Assembly (NCBI RefSeq): GCF_021462415.1
Contig: NZ_JAKEDS010000001.1
Span: 1,274,273-1,338,272 of the forward strand
Reading direction: 5' to 3'
Source of the DNA: Rhodohalobacter sp. 614A
GTDB taxonomy: Bacteria > Bacteroidota > Rhodothermia > Balneolales > Balneolaceae
DNA: 64,000 bases
The notes under the pieces were generated by a model. That model worked only from the letters and a program-made list of their open reading frames with translations. It had not been told where the DNA came from and searched no databases. The translations under genes and the position numbers were made by a program. Below are positions 18,139 through 27,516 of this stretch, piece by piece; the first letter of the stretch is position 1; every line of letters starts with the position of its first letter.

Positions 18139-19653
18139 ATGAGTCTTCCTCAGGTACGTGTAAAAATATCATCACTTTACGAAGATTTAAAGAAAAGCCG
18201 GCAAGAATTTGAAAAAGATTCATCAGCGGTGCTCAATTCCCGTAAAATTGTTGAAAATGCCCTGCAAGATGGAAATACTTACTACGGGATAAATACGGGT
18301 TTTGGAGCACTGGCCAATCAGCGGATTTTGGGAGAACAGTTAACACAATTACAACGGAATCTAATCTTATCACACTCCGTTGGAGTCGGCAATCTTGTTC
18401 CCAAAGATATTTCCAGATTAATACTTCAACTCAAGATTCATGCTCTGTGTATTGGCTGCTCAGGTATTTCGATGGAAACCCTGCAGCGATTACTCTATTT
18501 CCTGGATCATGATTTGATTCCGGTCATTCCTGAAAAAGGATCGGTAGGAGCTTCCGGAGATTTGGCTCCGCTCGCGCACATGTCATTACCATTGCTTGGT
18601 TTCGGCCAGTTCTGGAATGAGGAGGGAACCGATACAATTGAGGCTTCCACGATTTTGAGCGCTCACAACTTGGAACCGGTTGAGCTTCAGGCAAAAGACG
18701 GATTATCTCTTATAAACGGAACCCAGCTCATGAGTGCGTATGGAGCGTATATTTTGGAAAAGGCTTTATACCTTCTTAAAGTTTCTGATGTCGCCTCAGC
18801 AATGAGTCTGGAAGCTTTGCAGGGAAGTATCAAACCGTTTGATGAGCGGATTCATCAAGTCAGACCGCACAAGGGTCAGTTGGAAGTCGCTGAAAATATC
18901 CGGTTTTTACTCCGCAATAGTGAAATTTTGGAATCGCACCGGCATTGTGGAAAAGTTCAGGATCCGTACTGTCTCCGTTGTGTTCCACAAGTACACGGTG
19001 CCAGCCGCGATGCTCTTCGCCATTCCATTGAGACCCTTCAAACGGAAATTAACTCGGTAACGGATAATCCCCTGGTCTTCGAAAATGGAGATATTATAAG
19101 CGGCGGCAATTTTCACGGTCAGCCGCTGGCTTTAGCCCTCGATTATGCAAAAATTGCACTCGCGGAATTGGCAAGTATTTCTGAGCGGCGAACGTATCTG
19201 CTGCTTGAAGGGCACGACGGTTTACCCAAATTGTTGATGCAGAAAACGGGGATTAACTCCGGGTTCATGATTCCTCAGTACACTTCGGCCGCACTGGTTT
19301 CCGAGAATAAAGTGCTTTGCCATCCATCCTCGGTCGATTCAATTCCCACAAGTCTCGGACAGGAAGATCATGTGAGTATGGGAAGTATCAGTGCGCTTCA
19401 TCTGTTGAAAGTGTATGAAAATGTAGAAACGGTTTTGGCTATTGAACTGTTTACTGCCGCACAAGCCCTGGATTTCAGAAAACCCTTGAAACCGGGTGAA
19501 GGCGTAGAGAAAGCCCATAAGGCAATTCGGGAAGCCATACCCCATGCAACCGAAGACCATTATTTTAAAGATGATATTAACATTGCACAGAGATTAATCC
19601 GCGAGCGAAAATTGATTCAGAATCTGGACGGAGAAGAGTATCATTTACATTAG
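18139..19653 (+). CDS. hutH: Histidine ammonia-lyase
   Basis: 504 residues, family length. The MIO prosthetic group forms from ASG in GSVGASGDLAPLAHMSLPLLG (around residue 135-150). Other conserved stretches are YGINTGFGALA (catalytic Tyr), DGLSLINGTQ, DNPLVFENGD and GSISALHLL. It converts histidine to urocanate and ammonia. No hutU, hutI or other hut gene is adjacent, so the rest of the pathway lies elsewhere or the enzyme acts outside a hut operon. A phenylalanine/tyrosine ammonia-lyase is less likely given the overall HutH-like pattern. Confidence 0.94.
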   Translation: MSLPQVRVKISSLYEDLKKSRQEFEKDSSAVLNSRKIVENALQDGNTYYGINTGFGALANQRILGEQLTQLQRNLILSHSVGVGNLVPKDISRLILQLKIHALCIGCSGISMETLQRLLYFLDHDLIPVIPEKGSVGASGDLAPLAHMSLPLLGFGQFWNEEGTDTIEASTILSAHNLEPVELQAKDGLSLINGTQLMSAYGAYILEKALYLLKVSDVASAMSLEALQGSIKPFDERIHQVRPHKGQLEVAENIRFLLRNSEILESHRHCGKVQDPYCLRCVPQVHGASRDALRHSIETLQTEINSVTDNPLVFENGDIISGGNFHGQPLALALDYAKIALAELASISERRTYLLLEGHDGLPKLLMQKTGINSGFMIPQYTSAALVSENKVLCHPSSVDSIPTSLGQEDHVSMGSISALHLLKVYENVETVLAIELFTAAQALDFRKPLKPGEGVEKAHKAIREAIPHATEDHYFKDDINIAQRLIRERKLIQNLDGEEYHLH

Positions 19654-19722
19654 CAACTAAAATCTGCGAAGCTTAACCTGTTATCTTTATTAGTTATTAC
19701 CGAATTTTCAAATCAATTTTTT

Positions 19723-20649
19723 TTGCAAAATAAAGAACAACATCAGCCAAGAATAATTATAGCGGGCCCAACGGCGTCTGGCAAAAGTTCACTGGCTGTC
19801 GAACTGGCCCAAAAAACAGATGGCGAAATCATTTCTGTTGATTCCCGCCAATGTTTTAAACAAATAGACATCGGCACAGCCAAGCCAACAAGAGACCAAT
19901 TAGCGCTCGTGCCTCATCACAATATTTCTGTTCTCGAACTGACTGAAGAGGATTCGGTAGCTGATTTTAAAAAAAGGAGTGATCAGTATACAGCCGATAT
20001 AGAAGAGAGAGGGAAGGCCGTGATTTATTGTGGCGGCAGTACTCTGCATTTGCAATCGCTCATTCAGCCGCTGGATGATATTCCCGAAGCCGATCCAGCT
20101 AATATTGAAATGCTCAATCAAACCGCAGAAGAAAAAGGCCTTGATTTTTTGTTTGATCAGCTCAAGAACGTGGACGCGGAATATGCTCAAAAAATGGATG
20201 GACTGAATCGCCAGCGCATTATTCGCGCTCTTGACGTGTGGCATCAAACCGGGAACCCATTCAGCAGTTTTCACAGTGATGATCCCATAACTCTGCCAGA
20301 AGGATATCGTTTTTTTGCGCTTCACCATCCCAGGAAAGTTCTTCATGAACGAATAGCCCAACGCACTGAAAAAATGATTGAAGAGGGATTAGTGGACGAA
20401 ACCAAGAAGCTGTTAGAAGAAGGATATAGGCGGGATTTGCAGGCATTTAATACGGTTGGTTACAAACAAGCCATTCAATTCTTAGATGGAGAACTGGCCA
20501 AAGAACAGATGATTAAAGACATAAAAACCGCAACGCGCCGCTATGCAAAAAGGCAAATTACGTGGCTTCGAAGATGGCCGTTTGTGGAATGGATTGATAT
20601 GAATGAGATATCGGAAAAAGAAGCAATCAAAAAAATTCTTGTTGCTTGA
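19723..20649 (+). CDS. miaA: tRNA dimethylallyltransferase
   Basis: 308 residues, family length. It prenylates A37 of tRNAs that read UNN codons. P-loop IAGPTASGKSSLA is near the N-terminus, then ISVDSRQCFKQIDIGTAKP, YCGGSTLHL and GLNRQRIIRALDVWHQTGNPFS, and the C-terminal RRYAKRQITWLRR. There is no ATG before the P-loop. The best start is TTG at 19723, 10 codons before the P-loop region. Confidence 0.96.
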   Translation: MQNKEQHQPRIIIAGPTASGKSSLAVELAQKTDGEIISVDSRQCFKQIDIGTAKPTRDQLALVPHHNISVLELTEEDSVADFKKRSDQYTADIEERGKAVIYCGGSTLHLQSLIQPLDDIPEADPANIEMLNQTAEEKGLDFLFDQLKNVDAEYAQKMDGLNRQRIIRALDVWHQTGNPFSSFHSDDPITLPEGYRFFALHHPRKVLHERIAQRTEKMIEEGLVDETKKLLEEGYRRDLQAFNTVGYKQAIQFLDGELAKEQMIKDIKTATRRYAKRQITWLRRWPFVEWIDMNEISEKEAIKKILVA

Positions 20650-20752
20650 AATCGGCTTTTTGTTAAATATTGAGGAGATCTTTTGGGAACTATCTGTTAA
20701 GTATTTTATTCAATAAAACAGTGATTCACTAAAACCAAATTCAAAACTAGTT

Positions 20753-21241
20753 ATGAAAGCACTGTTAAAGATTTCAGTATTATTAATCGCAATCATCGTA
20801 CTGAGTTCACAACAATCACAAGCACAGGTAAAAGCAGGTTTGGGGGCGGCCTTCGCCAGTGAGGTTGAACAGGTGGGGATACAGGGAGATCTGCATTACC
20901 GGCTGCCAAACACTCCGGCGATTCAGTTTGGCGGCGGATTGGCTTATTATTTTCCGAAAGAAGACCGGGAATTCATGGAGGCAAACCTTAACGGAGCGTA
21001 TATTTTTTACGATAAATATATGTTCAAATCATACCTTTACACCGGGTTGCATCTCGCAAGGTTAGAACAAAACCATTCGAATGGTTCATCGATAGACAGA
21101 ACCATTGGTTTAAATATAGGTTTGGGAGCGGAATACGATTTCGGTTCACTTCTAGCTTTTGGCGACCTGAAATATGTTGTCAGTGAGATTGATCAGCCGG
21201 TCTTTTCAATTGGATTAAGGGTGCCTTTTGGCGGAAATTAA
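20753..21241 (+). CDS. Small outer-membrane beta-barrel protein
   Basis: 162 residues with a signal peptide (ends SQAQ near residue 24). Alternating hydrophobic/polar strands follow, with Gly and aromatic residues at intervals (for example IQFGGGLAYYF, GLNIGLGAEYDFGSL), ending in a short strand without the classic C-terminal Phe. It is compatible with an 8-stranded OmpA/OmpX-like barrel. The precise family was not recognised. Confidence 0.7.
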   Translation: MKALLKISVLLIAIIVLSSQQSQAQVKAGLGAAFASEVEQVGIQGDLHYRLPNTPAIQFGGGLAYYFPKEDREFMEANLNGAYIFYDKYMFKSYLYTGLHLARLEQNHSNGSSIDRTIGLNIGLGAEYDFGSLLAFGDLKYVVSEIDQPVFSIGLRVPFGGN

Positions 21242-21280
21242 GGTTCTTGCTTTTTACATATCACTGGTAGCGGCTAAGCT

Positions 21281-21305
21281 CCATAACCGTTAACTTATGG
21301 TTTTT
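21281..21305 (+). terminator. Possible weak terminator
   Basis: CCATAA (21281-21286) / TTATGG (21295-21300) followed by TTTTT. It lies between the barrel protein gene and purS. The stem is only 6 bp, so support is modest. Confidence 0.4.
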
Positions 21306-21324
21306 CAATAACCCGAACATTCGT

Positions 21325-21570
21325 ATGTATAAAGCCAAAGTCAACATTACACTCAGAAAATCAATTCTCGATCCGAAGGGAAAAGCTGCCCATCATGCAC
21401 TTCAGAACTTGGGATTAAAAAATGTACAAGACGTTAGGATTGGAAAATTTATTGAGATGAATATTGATGCCGAATCACAAAATGAAGCACAAAAGCTGGC
21501 TGAAACCGCCTGCCAGCAACTGCTAGCAAACGAAGTGATGGAGGATTTCCATATAGAAATTGAGGAGTGA
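21325..21570 (+). CDS. purS: Phosphoribosylformylglycinamidine synthase subunit PurS
   Basis: 81 residues, normal for PurS, the small structural subunit of the PurS-PurQ-PurL FGAM synthase. It has the family features YKAKVNITLRKSILDPKGKA, an ALQNLGL helix, VRIGKFIEM and a C-terminal IEEE-like end. purQ follows after an interposed clpS gene. purL is not in the window. Confidence 0.95.
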   Translation: MYKAKVNITLRKSILDPKGKAAHHALQNLGLKNVQDVRIGKFIEMNIDAESQNEAQKLAETACQQLLANEVMEDFHIEIEE

Positions 21571-21583
21571 AATCGGTCCATAT

Positions 21584-21928
21584 ATGGGTATAGACCTCAT
21601 TCGTAAATATCAGTATGTACTAAACCAGGTGAAGCCGGAGAAGCAGGAGCCGGATACCGAAGTCCTCGAGAAAGAAGTAGAGGAAGAGGATGAAGCACTG
21701 GACAAACCCTGGAGATTGATTTTATACGATGATGATATTCACACATTTGATGAGGTGATTCATCAATTGATTAAGGCATTGGGTTGCAGTATGAGCAAAG
21801 CAGAAGAGCTTACATACAAAGTTCATAACGAAGGCAAGGCAACAGTCTTTGAGGGCAGTTTTGAGGAGTGTTTAAAACGAAACTCCGTGTTGCAGGAAAT
21901 ACAACTGGTTACAGAAATCAAAGGATAA
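21584..21928 (+). CDS. clpS: ClpS-like Clp protease adaptor
   Basis: About 114 residues. An acidic N-terminal extension (EVEEEDEALDKPW) leads into the ClpS core: RLILYDDDIHTFDEVIHQLIKALGCSMSKAEELTYKVHNEGKATVFEGSFEEC. This holds the DDD/H residues that bind N-degron substrates and the KVHxxGKA motif. ClpS delivers proteins with N-terminal Leu, Phe, Tyr or Trp to ClpAP/ClpCP. The preferred start is ATG 21584; a TTG at 21560 would overlap the purS stop. It sits between purS and purQ with a 5-nt gap to purQ. A leucyl/phenylalanyl-tRNA transferase gene (aat) is also in this window. Confidence 0.9.
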   Translation: MGIDLIRKYQYVLNQVKPEKQEPDTEVLEKEVEEEDEALDKPWRLILYDDDIHTFDEVIHQLIKALGCSMSKAEELTYKVHNEGKATVFEGSFEECLKRNSVLQEIQLVTEIKG

Positions 21929-21933
21929 AAATT

Positions 21934-22635
21934 GTGTCGAAAAAAATAGGAGTAATCATTTTCCCGGGGTCCAATTGCGATCATGATGCTTATCATGCCA
22001 TGAAGCACGTGATGAATGCAGAAACCACTTTTTTGTGGCATAAAGACAAAGAAATAGGAGAGCAGGATTTGGTAATTGTACCCGGTGGATTTTCCTATGG
22101 CGATTATCTGCGATCCGGCGCTATTGCGAGATTTTCACCCATCATGGAAGCTGTTCAGGATTATGTGAAGAAAGGGAATCCGGTTCTTGGTATCTGTAAC
22201 GGATTCCAAATTTTGCTCGAAGCAGGCTTACTTCCCGGGGCAATGCTTCACAATGAAAAACTCAGATTTGTATGCAAGAGCATAAACATCCGGGTCGAAA
22301 ACAGCCAGACGCTCTTTACATCAGGAATGGAGAAGGGAGACGTTTTAAATGTACCGGTTTCTCATGGGGAGGGAAATTATTTTATTGATGGTGAAGGTTT
22401 GCAAAAACTCCAGGAAAATGAACAAATTGTATTCCGCTATTGTGATGCAGAGGGAAAAGTGACGAAAGAATCCAATTTCAACGGCTCGGTAGATTCGATA
22501 GCGGGCATCGTTAACCAACAGGGAAATGTACTTGGAATGATGCCGCACCCTGAGCGAGCAATGGAGCCATTGTTAGGATCGGCGGATGGAATTACTTTTT
22601 TTGAATCTGTTTTTAATGCCCTGGAACTTGCGTAG
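21934..22635 (+). CDS. purQ: Phosphoribosylformylglycinamidine synthase subunit PurQ
   Basis: 233 residues from the GTG at 21934, which directly precedes SKKIGVIIFPGSNCDHDA and is preceded by AAGGAT. The open frame extends upstream to 21868 but would then overlap clpS. Class I glutamine amidotransferase: catalytic Cys in GICNGFQIL, and His/Glu in MMPHPERAME near the C-terminus. It supplies ammonia to PurL in purine synthesis. Co-transcription with purS and clpS is likely. Confidence 0.95.
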   Translation: MSKKIGVIIFPGSNCDHDAYHAMKHVMNAETTFLWHKDKEIGEQDLVIVPGGFSYGDYLRSGAIARFSPIMEAVQDYVKKGNPVLGICNGFQILLEAGLLPGAMLHNEKLRFVCKSINIRVENSQTLFTSGMEKGDVLNVPVSHGEGNYFIDGEGLQKLQENEQIVFRYCDAEGKVTKESNFNGSVDSIAGIVNQQGNVLGMMPHPERAMEPLLGSADGITFFESVFNALELA

Positions 22636-22663
22636 TACTTAAGGTAAACGAAGACAATCCATA

Positions 22664-23419
22664 GTGGAAACTCATCCCAATCATTTCTTAAAACTGCACA
22701 GCAAGAACTTAGTAAAGAAGTATCGGAAACGGTTGGTGGTGGATCAGGTTTCAATTGATGTAAACCAGGGACAAATCGTGGGTCTTTTAGGACCGAACGG
22801 AGCCGGAAAAACGACTACTTTTTACATGTTTACCGGTGTTATCAGGCCAACTGCAGGGCGGGTATACCTCAATGATGAAGATATTACTACCATGCCAATG
22901 TACAAACGTGCGCGTTTGGGGATTGGTTATCTTTCGCAAGAGGCCAGTGTTTTTCGAAATTTGACAGTGCGCCAAAACCTTGAATCGATCCTTGAGTTTT
23001 TGTCTATTCCCAAAAAGGAGAAAAAAAGAAGAACCGATCAGTTAATTGAGGAGTTTGGCCTTGAAAGAGTGGTGAACAGTAAAGGATATAGTTTGTCAGG
23101 CGGTGAGCGAAGACGTACTGAAATTGCAAGAGCTCTTGTTACCAATCCAAAGTTTATACTTCTTGATGAGCCTTTTGCCGGAATTGATCCAATTGCCGTG
23201 GAAGATATCCAGGAAATTGTTGCAGGACTGAAAAAAAGGAATATCGGAATATTTATTACCGATCATAACGTCCATGAAACACTTGCCATTACAGACAGGG
23301 CTTACCTCATGTTTGAGGGGAAAATTATACGAGAGGGTACAGCCCAAGCTCTTGCGACCGATGAGGAAGCCAGGAAGGTATACCTTGGGCGACAGTTTAA
23401 GCTCGACCGCTATCAGTAG
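22664..23419 (+). CDS. lptB: LPS export ABC transporter ATPase LptB
   Basis: 251 residues, starting at GTG 22664. Walker [10 protein letters not shown], signature [16 protein letters not shown], Walker [13 protein letters not shown], and switch region [18 protein letters not shown]. The pattern [12 protein letters not shown] plus [13 protein letters not shown] is diagnostic of LptB, the cytoplasmic engine of the LptB2FGC lipopolysaccharide extractor. Other lpt genes are not adjacent. It ends 12 nt before the convergent rho stop codon. Confidence 0.96.
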   Translation: METHPNHFLKLHSKNLVKKYRKRLVVDQVSIDVNQGQIVGLLGPNGAGKTTTFYMFTGVIRPTAGRVYLNDEDITTMPMYKRARLGIGYLSQEASVFRNLTVRQNLESILEFLSIPKKEKKRRTDQLIEEFGLERVVNSKGYSLSGGERRRTEIARALVTNPKFILLDEPFAGIDPIAVEDIQEIVAGLKKRNIGIFITDHNVHETLAITDRAYLMFEGKIIREGTAQALATDEEARKVYLGRQFKLDRYQ

Positions 23420-23431
23420 CAGTTAGATTTC

Positions 23432-24640
23432 CTATGTTGTTGCAGCTATCTGGGCAAAAAGTTCTTCATTGCTGTCGGTTCTGCGAATAACCTGAAGAAG
23501 CATTGATAAAGATTCTTTTGGATTTTTCTTGAGCAGAAATCGCCGAACCATATTCCTTTCTTCGAGAGAATCGGTAATAAATTTATCTTCGTTTCGTGTT
23601 CCGGAAGCTGCAATATTAATTGCCGGATAGATACGGTCATTGGCAATATCCCGATCCAGAACCAACTCCATGTTCCCGGTTCCTTTGAACTCCTCAAAAA
23701 TCAAATCGTCCATTCGGGAGTTGGTTTCAATCAGACATGTAGCAATGATGGTGAGCGAACCGCCGCCTTCAATTTTCCGGGCTGATCCAAAAATTTTCTT
23801 GGGAATTTCTAGTGCCCGAATATCCAAACCTCCAGATAATGTTCGGCCGCTATTCGCTTGTGCTGCGTTGTAGGCCCTCCCCAAACGGGTGAGGGAGTCA
23901 ATCAGCAGAACAGCATGTTCGCCATATTCGGCCTTTCGTTTCACATAGCCCAGCGCCATTTCAGAGATACGAATGTGGCTTTCTGTTGGTTTATCATTCG
24001 AAGAGGCAAACACTTCGGCATTGGTTGATCGGAGAAAATCAGTTACTTCCTCAGGGCGCTCATCAACTAGGAGAATACCAGTACTAATATCCGGATAGTT
24101 TTCTGTTAAACTTTTTGCAATTTTCTTCAGTAAAACGGTTTTGCCGGTTCTTGGAGGAGCTACAATGAGCGCACGTTGGCCTCTACCAATTGGAGAAATG
24201 AGATCAATGACACGAAGCTCGGTATCATCAGGATTGTGGCCCAGTTTGATGTACTCATTCGGCATGATAGGAGTTTGAAGCTCAAACCGATTGATTTTTT
24301 GCCATTCTTCAGATGGTTTTCCGTTTATCTGTTCAATGGAATAAACATGCCGGTTACCGCTTTGATCCTGTTCAAATTCACCTTCAATCAAAAGCCCGCT
24401 TCTTAAATCGTGTAGTTTTACTTCGTCCGGTTTAAGAAATGGATCTTTGGGATGATAACTGAATTCGAAATCGATGCGGCGGACAAATCCATATCCTTTC
24501 TCATTAATTTCAAGAATACCGTTATACCGGCCTCCAATTTTAGTCTCTTGGTTATTATGAAACTGGGGTACAAATATGTTTTTCCCCTTTTTTTTGCCAG
24601 ACGATTTATTACGCCCTTTGTTTTTGCGTGAACGAGCCAT
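23432..24640 (-). CDS. rho: Transcription termination factor Rho
   Basis: 402 residues, a hexameric RNA helicase. A lysine-rich N-terminal tail (KNKGRNKSSGKKKGKN) precedes the RNA-binding cold-shock-like domain (GYGFVRRIDFEFSYHPKDPFLKPDEV). The motor domain has P-loop APPRTGKTVLLKKIA, Walker B AVLLIDSLTRLGRAYN, Q-loop TIIATCLIETNSRMDD and R-loop FKGTGNMEL. It is shorter at the N-terminus than E. coli Rho (419) and its P-loop carries RT where many have KA. The leader (24641-24817) contains a 10-bp hairpin. Confidence 0.95.
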   Translation of the reverse strand: MARSRKNKGRNKSSGKKKGKNIFVPQFHNNQETKIGGRYNGILEINEKGYGFVRRIDFEFSYHPKDPFLKPDEVKLHDLRSGLLIEGEFEQDQSGNRHVYSIEQINGKPSEEWQKINRFELQTPIMPNEYIKLGHNPDDTELRVIDLISPIGRGQRALIVAPPRTGKTVLLKKIAKSLTENYPDISTGILLVDERPEEVTDFLRSTNAEVFASSNDKPTESHIRISEMALGYVKRKAEYGEHAVLLIDSLTRLGRAYNAAQANSGRTLSGGLDIRALEIPKKIFGSARKIEGGGSLTIIATCLIETNSRMDDLIFEEFKGTGNMELVLDRDIANDRIYPAINIAASGTRNEDKFITDSLEERNMVRRFLLKKNPKESLSMLLQVIRRTDSNEELFAQIAATT

Positions 24641-24747
24641 GCATTCGTAATTAGTTTGAATTTATAAAAGTTTTAGTGCTCCAATCGAGTGTATCGGAAG
24701 GAAGAGAATTCTTTGATTCCAAAGATGAGTAGAGTTGAATGAAAGAC

Positions 24748-24777
24748 TGAGTGATGCTTTATTGGATGCATCACTCA
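24748..24777 (-). terminator. 10-bp hairpin between TPR gene and rho
   Basis: TGAGTGATGC (24748-24757) and GCATCACTCA (24768-24777) form a perfect 10-bp stem with a 10-nt loop. On the minus strand it is followed by a moderately T-rich stretch. It lies 41 nt past the TPR gene stop and 108 nt before the rho start, so it could end the upstream operon or act as an attenuator in the rho leader. Confidence 0.5.
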
Positions 24778-24817
24778 ATCAGGTAAAAAGATAAGGAAGG
24801 AATTTGTAGATCAAAAA

Positions 24818-26134
24818 TTATCGGACTGTTGTTGATTCACCAATCCAGCTGTAGCATTCGCCAATGTCGGAACCAACCTGGAATGAATCTCCGGTTTCCC
24901 AGCCGCGGAAGAACTTCATTTCGGCGGTAGGCATAACGGGTTCGTAGGTTCTGTAAAGGCGGTTTACAGTTGAAGATGTTGAAGAATCGACAGATCTTGC
25001 CCGGTCCAGATAATCTAATACCAACCAGTATACGGTTCTATCATCTCGTTCAATTTGTCTTCCCGATGTACAATTTGAAACAGCAGTTGCATAGATTTGT
25101 GCAATTCTGATGAAGGGTTGTCCCCAGCTATTATCCAGGCTGCTTGCCTGCCGTGCATATCTTCTTGCAGACTGCAGATTTCCTTCGTTTTGATAGATTT
25201 CTGCTATTTCAAGTGTAATATTCTTTTTCTCTGTTGTATTGTCAGTCAGTTCAAGAGACTCGGTCAAGTATTTAATTGCTTGCTGGTTTTGACCGTCGGC
25301 CTTGGCGAAATCGGCCAGGCGTCTTGCATTTTCAAAGCTTTTCTGCATTCCGTAAAGCTCTTCGGCCAGAGAAATTGCTTCCTGTCGTTTCCCTGTTTCT
25401 TCGTAGAGGGATACGAGTTCGGCCATAATTTCGGCATCTTCAGGGTTCGCTTCCAATCGTGATTCGAGGAAACCAACTCGTTCTTCCGGATCGGAAAAGA
25501 GTTCATCCCGAACATTATTAATACTTTCTATTAAAGCGGGGCTGGCCGAAGGTTCTACAGCATCAATCATGGCAAGAGCTTTATCTCTTTCATCATTATT
25601 CACATAATTACTCAACAATATCTGCACGTAATATCCATCAGCTGCTTGCGCCAGTTTTTCAGCATTCAGTTCATAAGCTTGCTCATAATCTTCATACGCT
25701 TTTTGTAAACCACCGGTAATATTATCCTGGTTTTCCTGGTAAAAGCGGCCACGTTCCAAATGCCACTCATAGAAGTCAATTTCTTCTTCATCAAACGTTT
25801 CAAACGCATCCGCATAAATAGTCAGAGCCGTATCAAGATATGCAGCACTTATGGATGGGTCGGTTGCCTGGTTGGCAAGTTCCTTGTATACAGTAATCAT
25901 TCGATCATATTGAGTTGGGAGGCTAAATCGATTTGCTCCTTCAATAGTTCGGGGCTTGTTTTCCAGCATCCATCTACCAAATTGCCTCGCCATATCGTAA
26001 TTACCGGTGCGGTAATTTTCATAAAAAATGGAGTAAGCCTGAATTTCACTCATTCCATATGGAGGTTCACTTTGCGCGAACGCCTGCGATGAGAGTGTAA
26101 ATAAGAGCGCTATTACAAGAATGTACTTTTTCAT
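24818..26134 (-). CDS. Exported tetratricopeptide repeat protein
   Basis: 438 residues with a signal peptide (ends QAFAQ near residue 21). TPR-type helical pairs run through most of the chain, clearest in the middle (LEANPEDAEIMAELVSLYEETGKRQEAISLAEELY, then ADGQNQQAIKYLTESLEL, then NEGNLQSARRYARQASSLDNSWGQPFIRIAQIYA). A C-terminal tail has several cysteines and a GESTTVR end. It lies 50 nt after the outer-membrane barrel gene, on the same strand. Probably a periplasmic assembly or scaffold protein; no specific function recognised. Confidence 0.8.
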   Translation of the reverse strand: MKKYILVIALLFTLSSQAFAQSEPPYGMSEIQAYSIFYENYRTGNYDMARQFGRWMLENKPRTIEGANRFSLPTQYDRMITVYKELANQATDPSISAAYLDTALTIYADAFETFDEEEIDFYEWHLERGRFYQENQDNITGGLQKAYEDYEQAYELNAEKLAQAADGYYVQILLSNYVNNDERDKALAMIDAVEPSASPALIESINNVRDELFSDPEERVGFLESRLEANPEDAEIMAELVSLYEETGKRQEAISLAEELYGMQKSFENARRLADFAKADGQNQQAIKYLTESLELTDNTTEKKNITLEIAEIYQNEGNLQSARRYARQASSLDNSWGQPFIRIAQIYATAVSNCTSGRQIERDDRTVYWLVLDYLDRARSVDSSTSSTVNRLYRTYEPVMPTAEMKFFRGWETGDSFQVGSDIGECYSWIGESTTVR

Positions 26135-26184
26135 GATTCTGCTTTGGTTTCTATAGTATAATAACTGAAATGGTTACTGACTTA

Positions 26185-27516
26185 TTATTGAAATTTTTGT
26201 TGAACGAACATAAACTCGGCTAAATTCAAAGATAATTTAAAACCCCATATAGTTTCTTTAACTAAATTTGAGGAATCTGTTCCCCGTATTCCATAGTGAA
26301 AGCTTAAGTCTATGGAAGATGCCGATCTTCTGGACACTAACCCGATTCCACCATGTAACAAAAGTGTTTCAATATCATGATCATTTATGGAAAGATGGCC
26401 ATTATCGTAAGTAGTGCCGAGGCTGTACTTGAAGTTAGAGAAAAAACCATCTCTCTGATCTGCCCTATAGGGGTGATATTGATAACCAAAACCTACCTTC
26501 ATCCGGTCTTTAAAGTATGCTTGTTGAGTCTGGTTGAAAGTAAATTTCGCATCGTCCCATTTTTGTAGTTGAAGCTCAGCTACAAAATTTGAAAGACGAT
26601 TTAGATTATACGTAAGTCCAGTATTAAATTCCAATGGCAACTTTACAGTTCCGTCGCGATCCGGATCATTTTCGTTCAGTTCTACAAGCTGTCTCTGATT
26701 ATTTACGCTGCGGAATGAAGAGATCGTTCGTTGAGCGTCAATGGTTACCGGTAATGATACAGATGCACCGAAGGCCAACTGATCAGTGTCTCCAAAAATT
26801 TGTCCCTTGTATGCATAGATTCCAAACCGATGGCCAAAATCATATCCTTCAACATCTACATCATACGTTGCAGGGTCATATAGTAAATTGGAAAATATTG
26901 GTGTTATTTCATTGTTAAGGGCTAAAAGATTCGCGGAAAAAGCATATCCGATGGAAATATTATCTAAAGGCTTAAATCCTAAACCGGCTTCAAAGCGGTT
27001 TATTCCTCCTGATCCCAAACGGGAAATGATGTATTCCACTCCTTGCTGATTCATTCCGGGAAGAGGATCAATAAATCCCGTTTCTCTTCTCTTATAATCG
27101 GCCCTTACAACCGGCATAAATGAGAGTGAGGCCCCAAGTTTATCCCGTAATAATGGAAATGCAAACTGAAATGACTCGATACTGAGCAGGGTATTTCTGC
27201 TGGAAGCGTTGCTGTCAACAGATTCAAAAGAGTCGAGCCCAACGCCAATATTCCCTTGGGTAAAACGGAGTAGCCCCCAATGTGCCGGGTTAGCGTTGTT
27301 GGCTGAAAAACCAGAATAGGTAGACACGCCGGGGAGTCCGAGCCCCATGGTTTCGGGTGAATAGATATTGGCTGGGAATCCAAAACCAATTGCAGAATAA
27401 AAAGAACCGGATCGGGCTTTGGAATTGTCCTGTGCAAAAACTTCAGCAGATGTGCCCGCTAAAATTGTAATTGCTAAAAGTAATATTGAGCGTCTAAACA
27501 TCCTATTCTTCCACAT
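26185..27516 (-). CDS. Outer-membrane barrel protein (FadL/PorV-like)
   Basis: 443 residues with a signal peptide (ends VFAQD near residue 29; Met6 is an alternative start). An amphipathic strand pattern runs throughout, with GxGF and aromatic girdle residues (SAIGFGFPANIYSPETMGLG, LGLPGVSTYSGFSANNANPAHWGLL). The N-terminal NPA-type motif resembles FadL/OmpP1 and PorV-like transport barrels, where a short N-terminal hatch contains NPA. The C-terminus is LNLAEFMFVQQKFQ. It overlaps the preceding lipoprotein gene by 14 nt, so translational coupling and a joint role are likely. Confidence 0.75.
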   Translation of the reverse strand: MWKNRMFRRSILLLAITILAGTSAEVFAQDNSKARSGSFYSAIGFGFPANIYSPETMGLGLPGVSTYSGFSANNANPAHWGLLRFTQGNIGVGLDSFESVDSNASSRNTLLSIESFQFAFPLLRDKLGASLSFMPVVRADYKRRETGFIDPLPGMNQQGVEYIISRLGSGGINRFEAGLGFKPLDNISIGYAFSANLLALNNEITPIFSNLLYDPATYDVDVEGYDFGHRFGIYAYKGQIFGDTDQLAFGASVSLPVTIDAQRTISSFRSVNNQRQLVELNENDPDRDGTVKLPLEFNTGLTYNLNRLSNFVAELQLQKWDDAKFTFNQTQQAYFKDRMKVGFGYQYHPYRADQRDGFFSNFKYSLGTTYDNGHLSINDHDIETLLLHGGIGLVSRRSASSIDLSFHYGIRGTDSSNLVKETIWGFKLSLNLAEFMFVQQKFQ

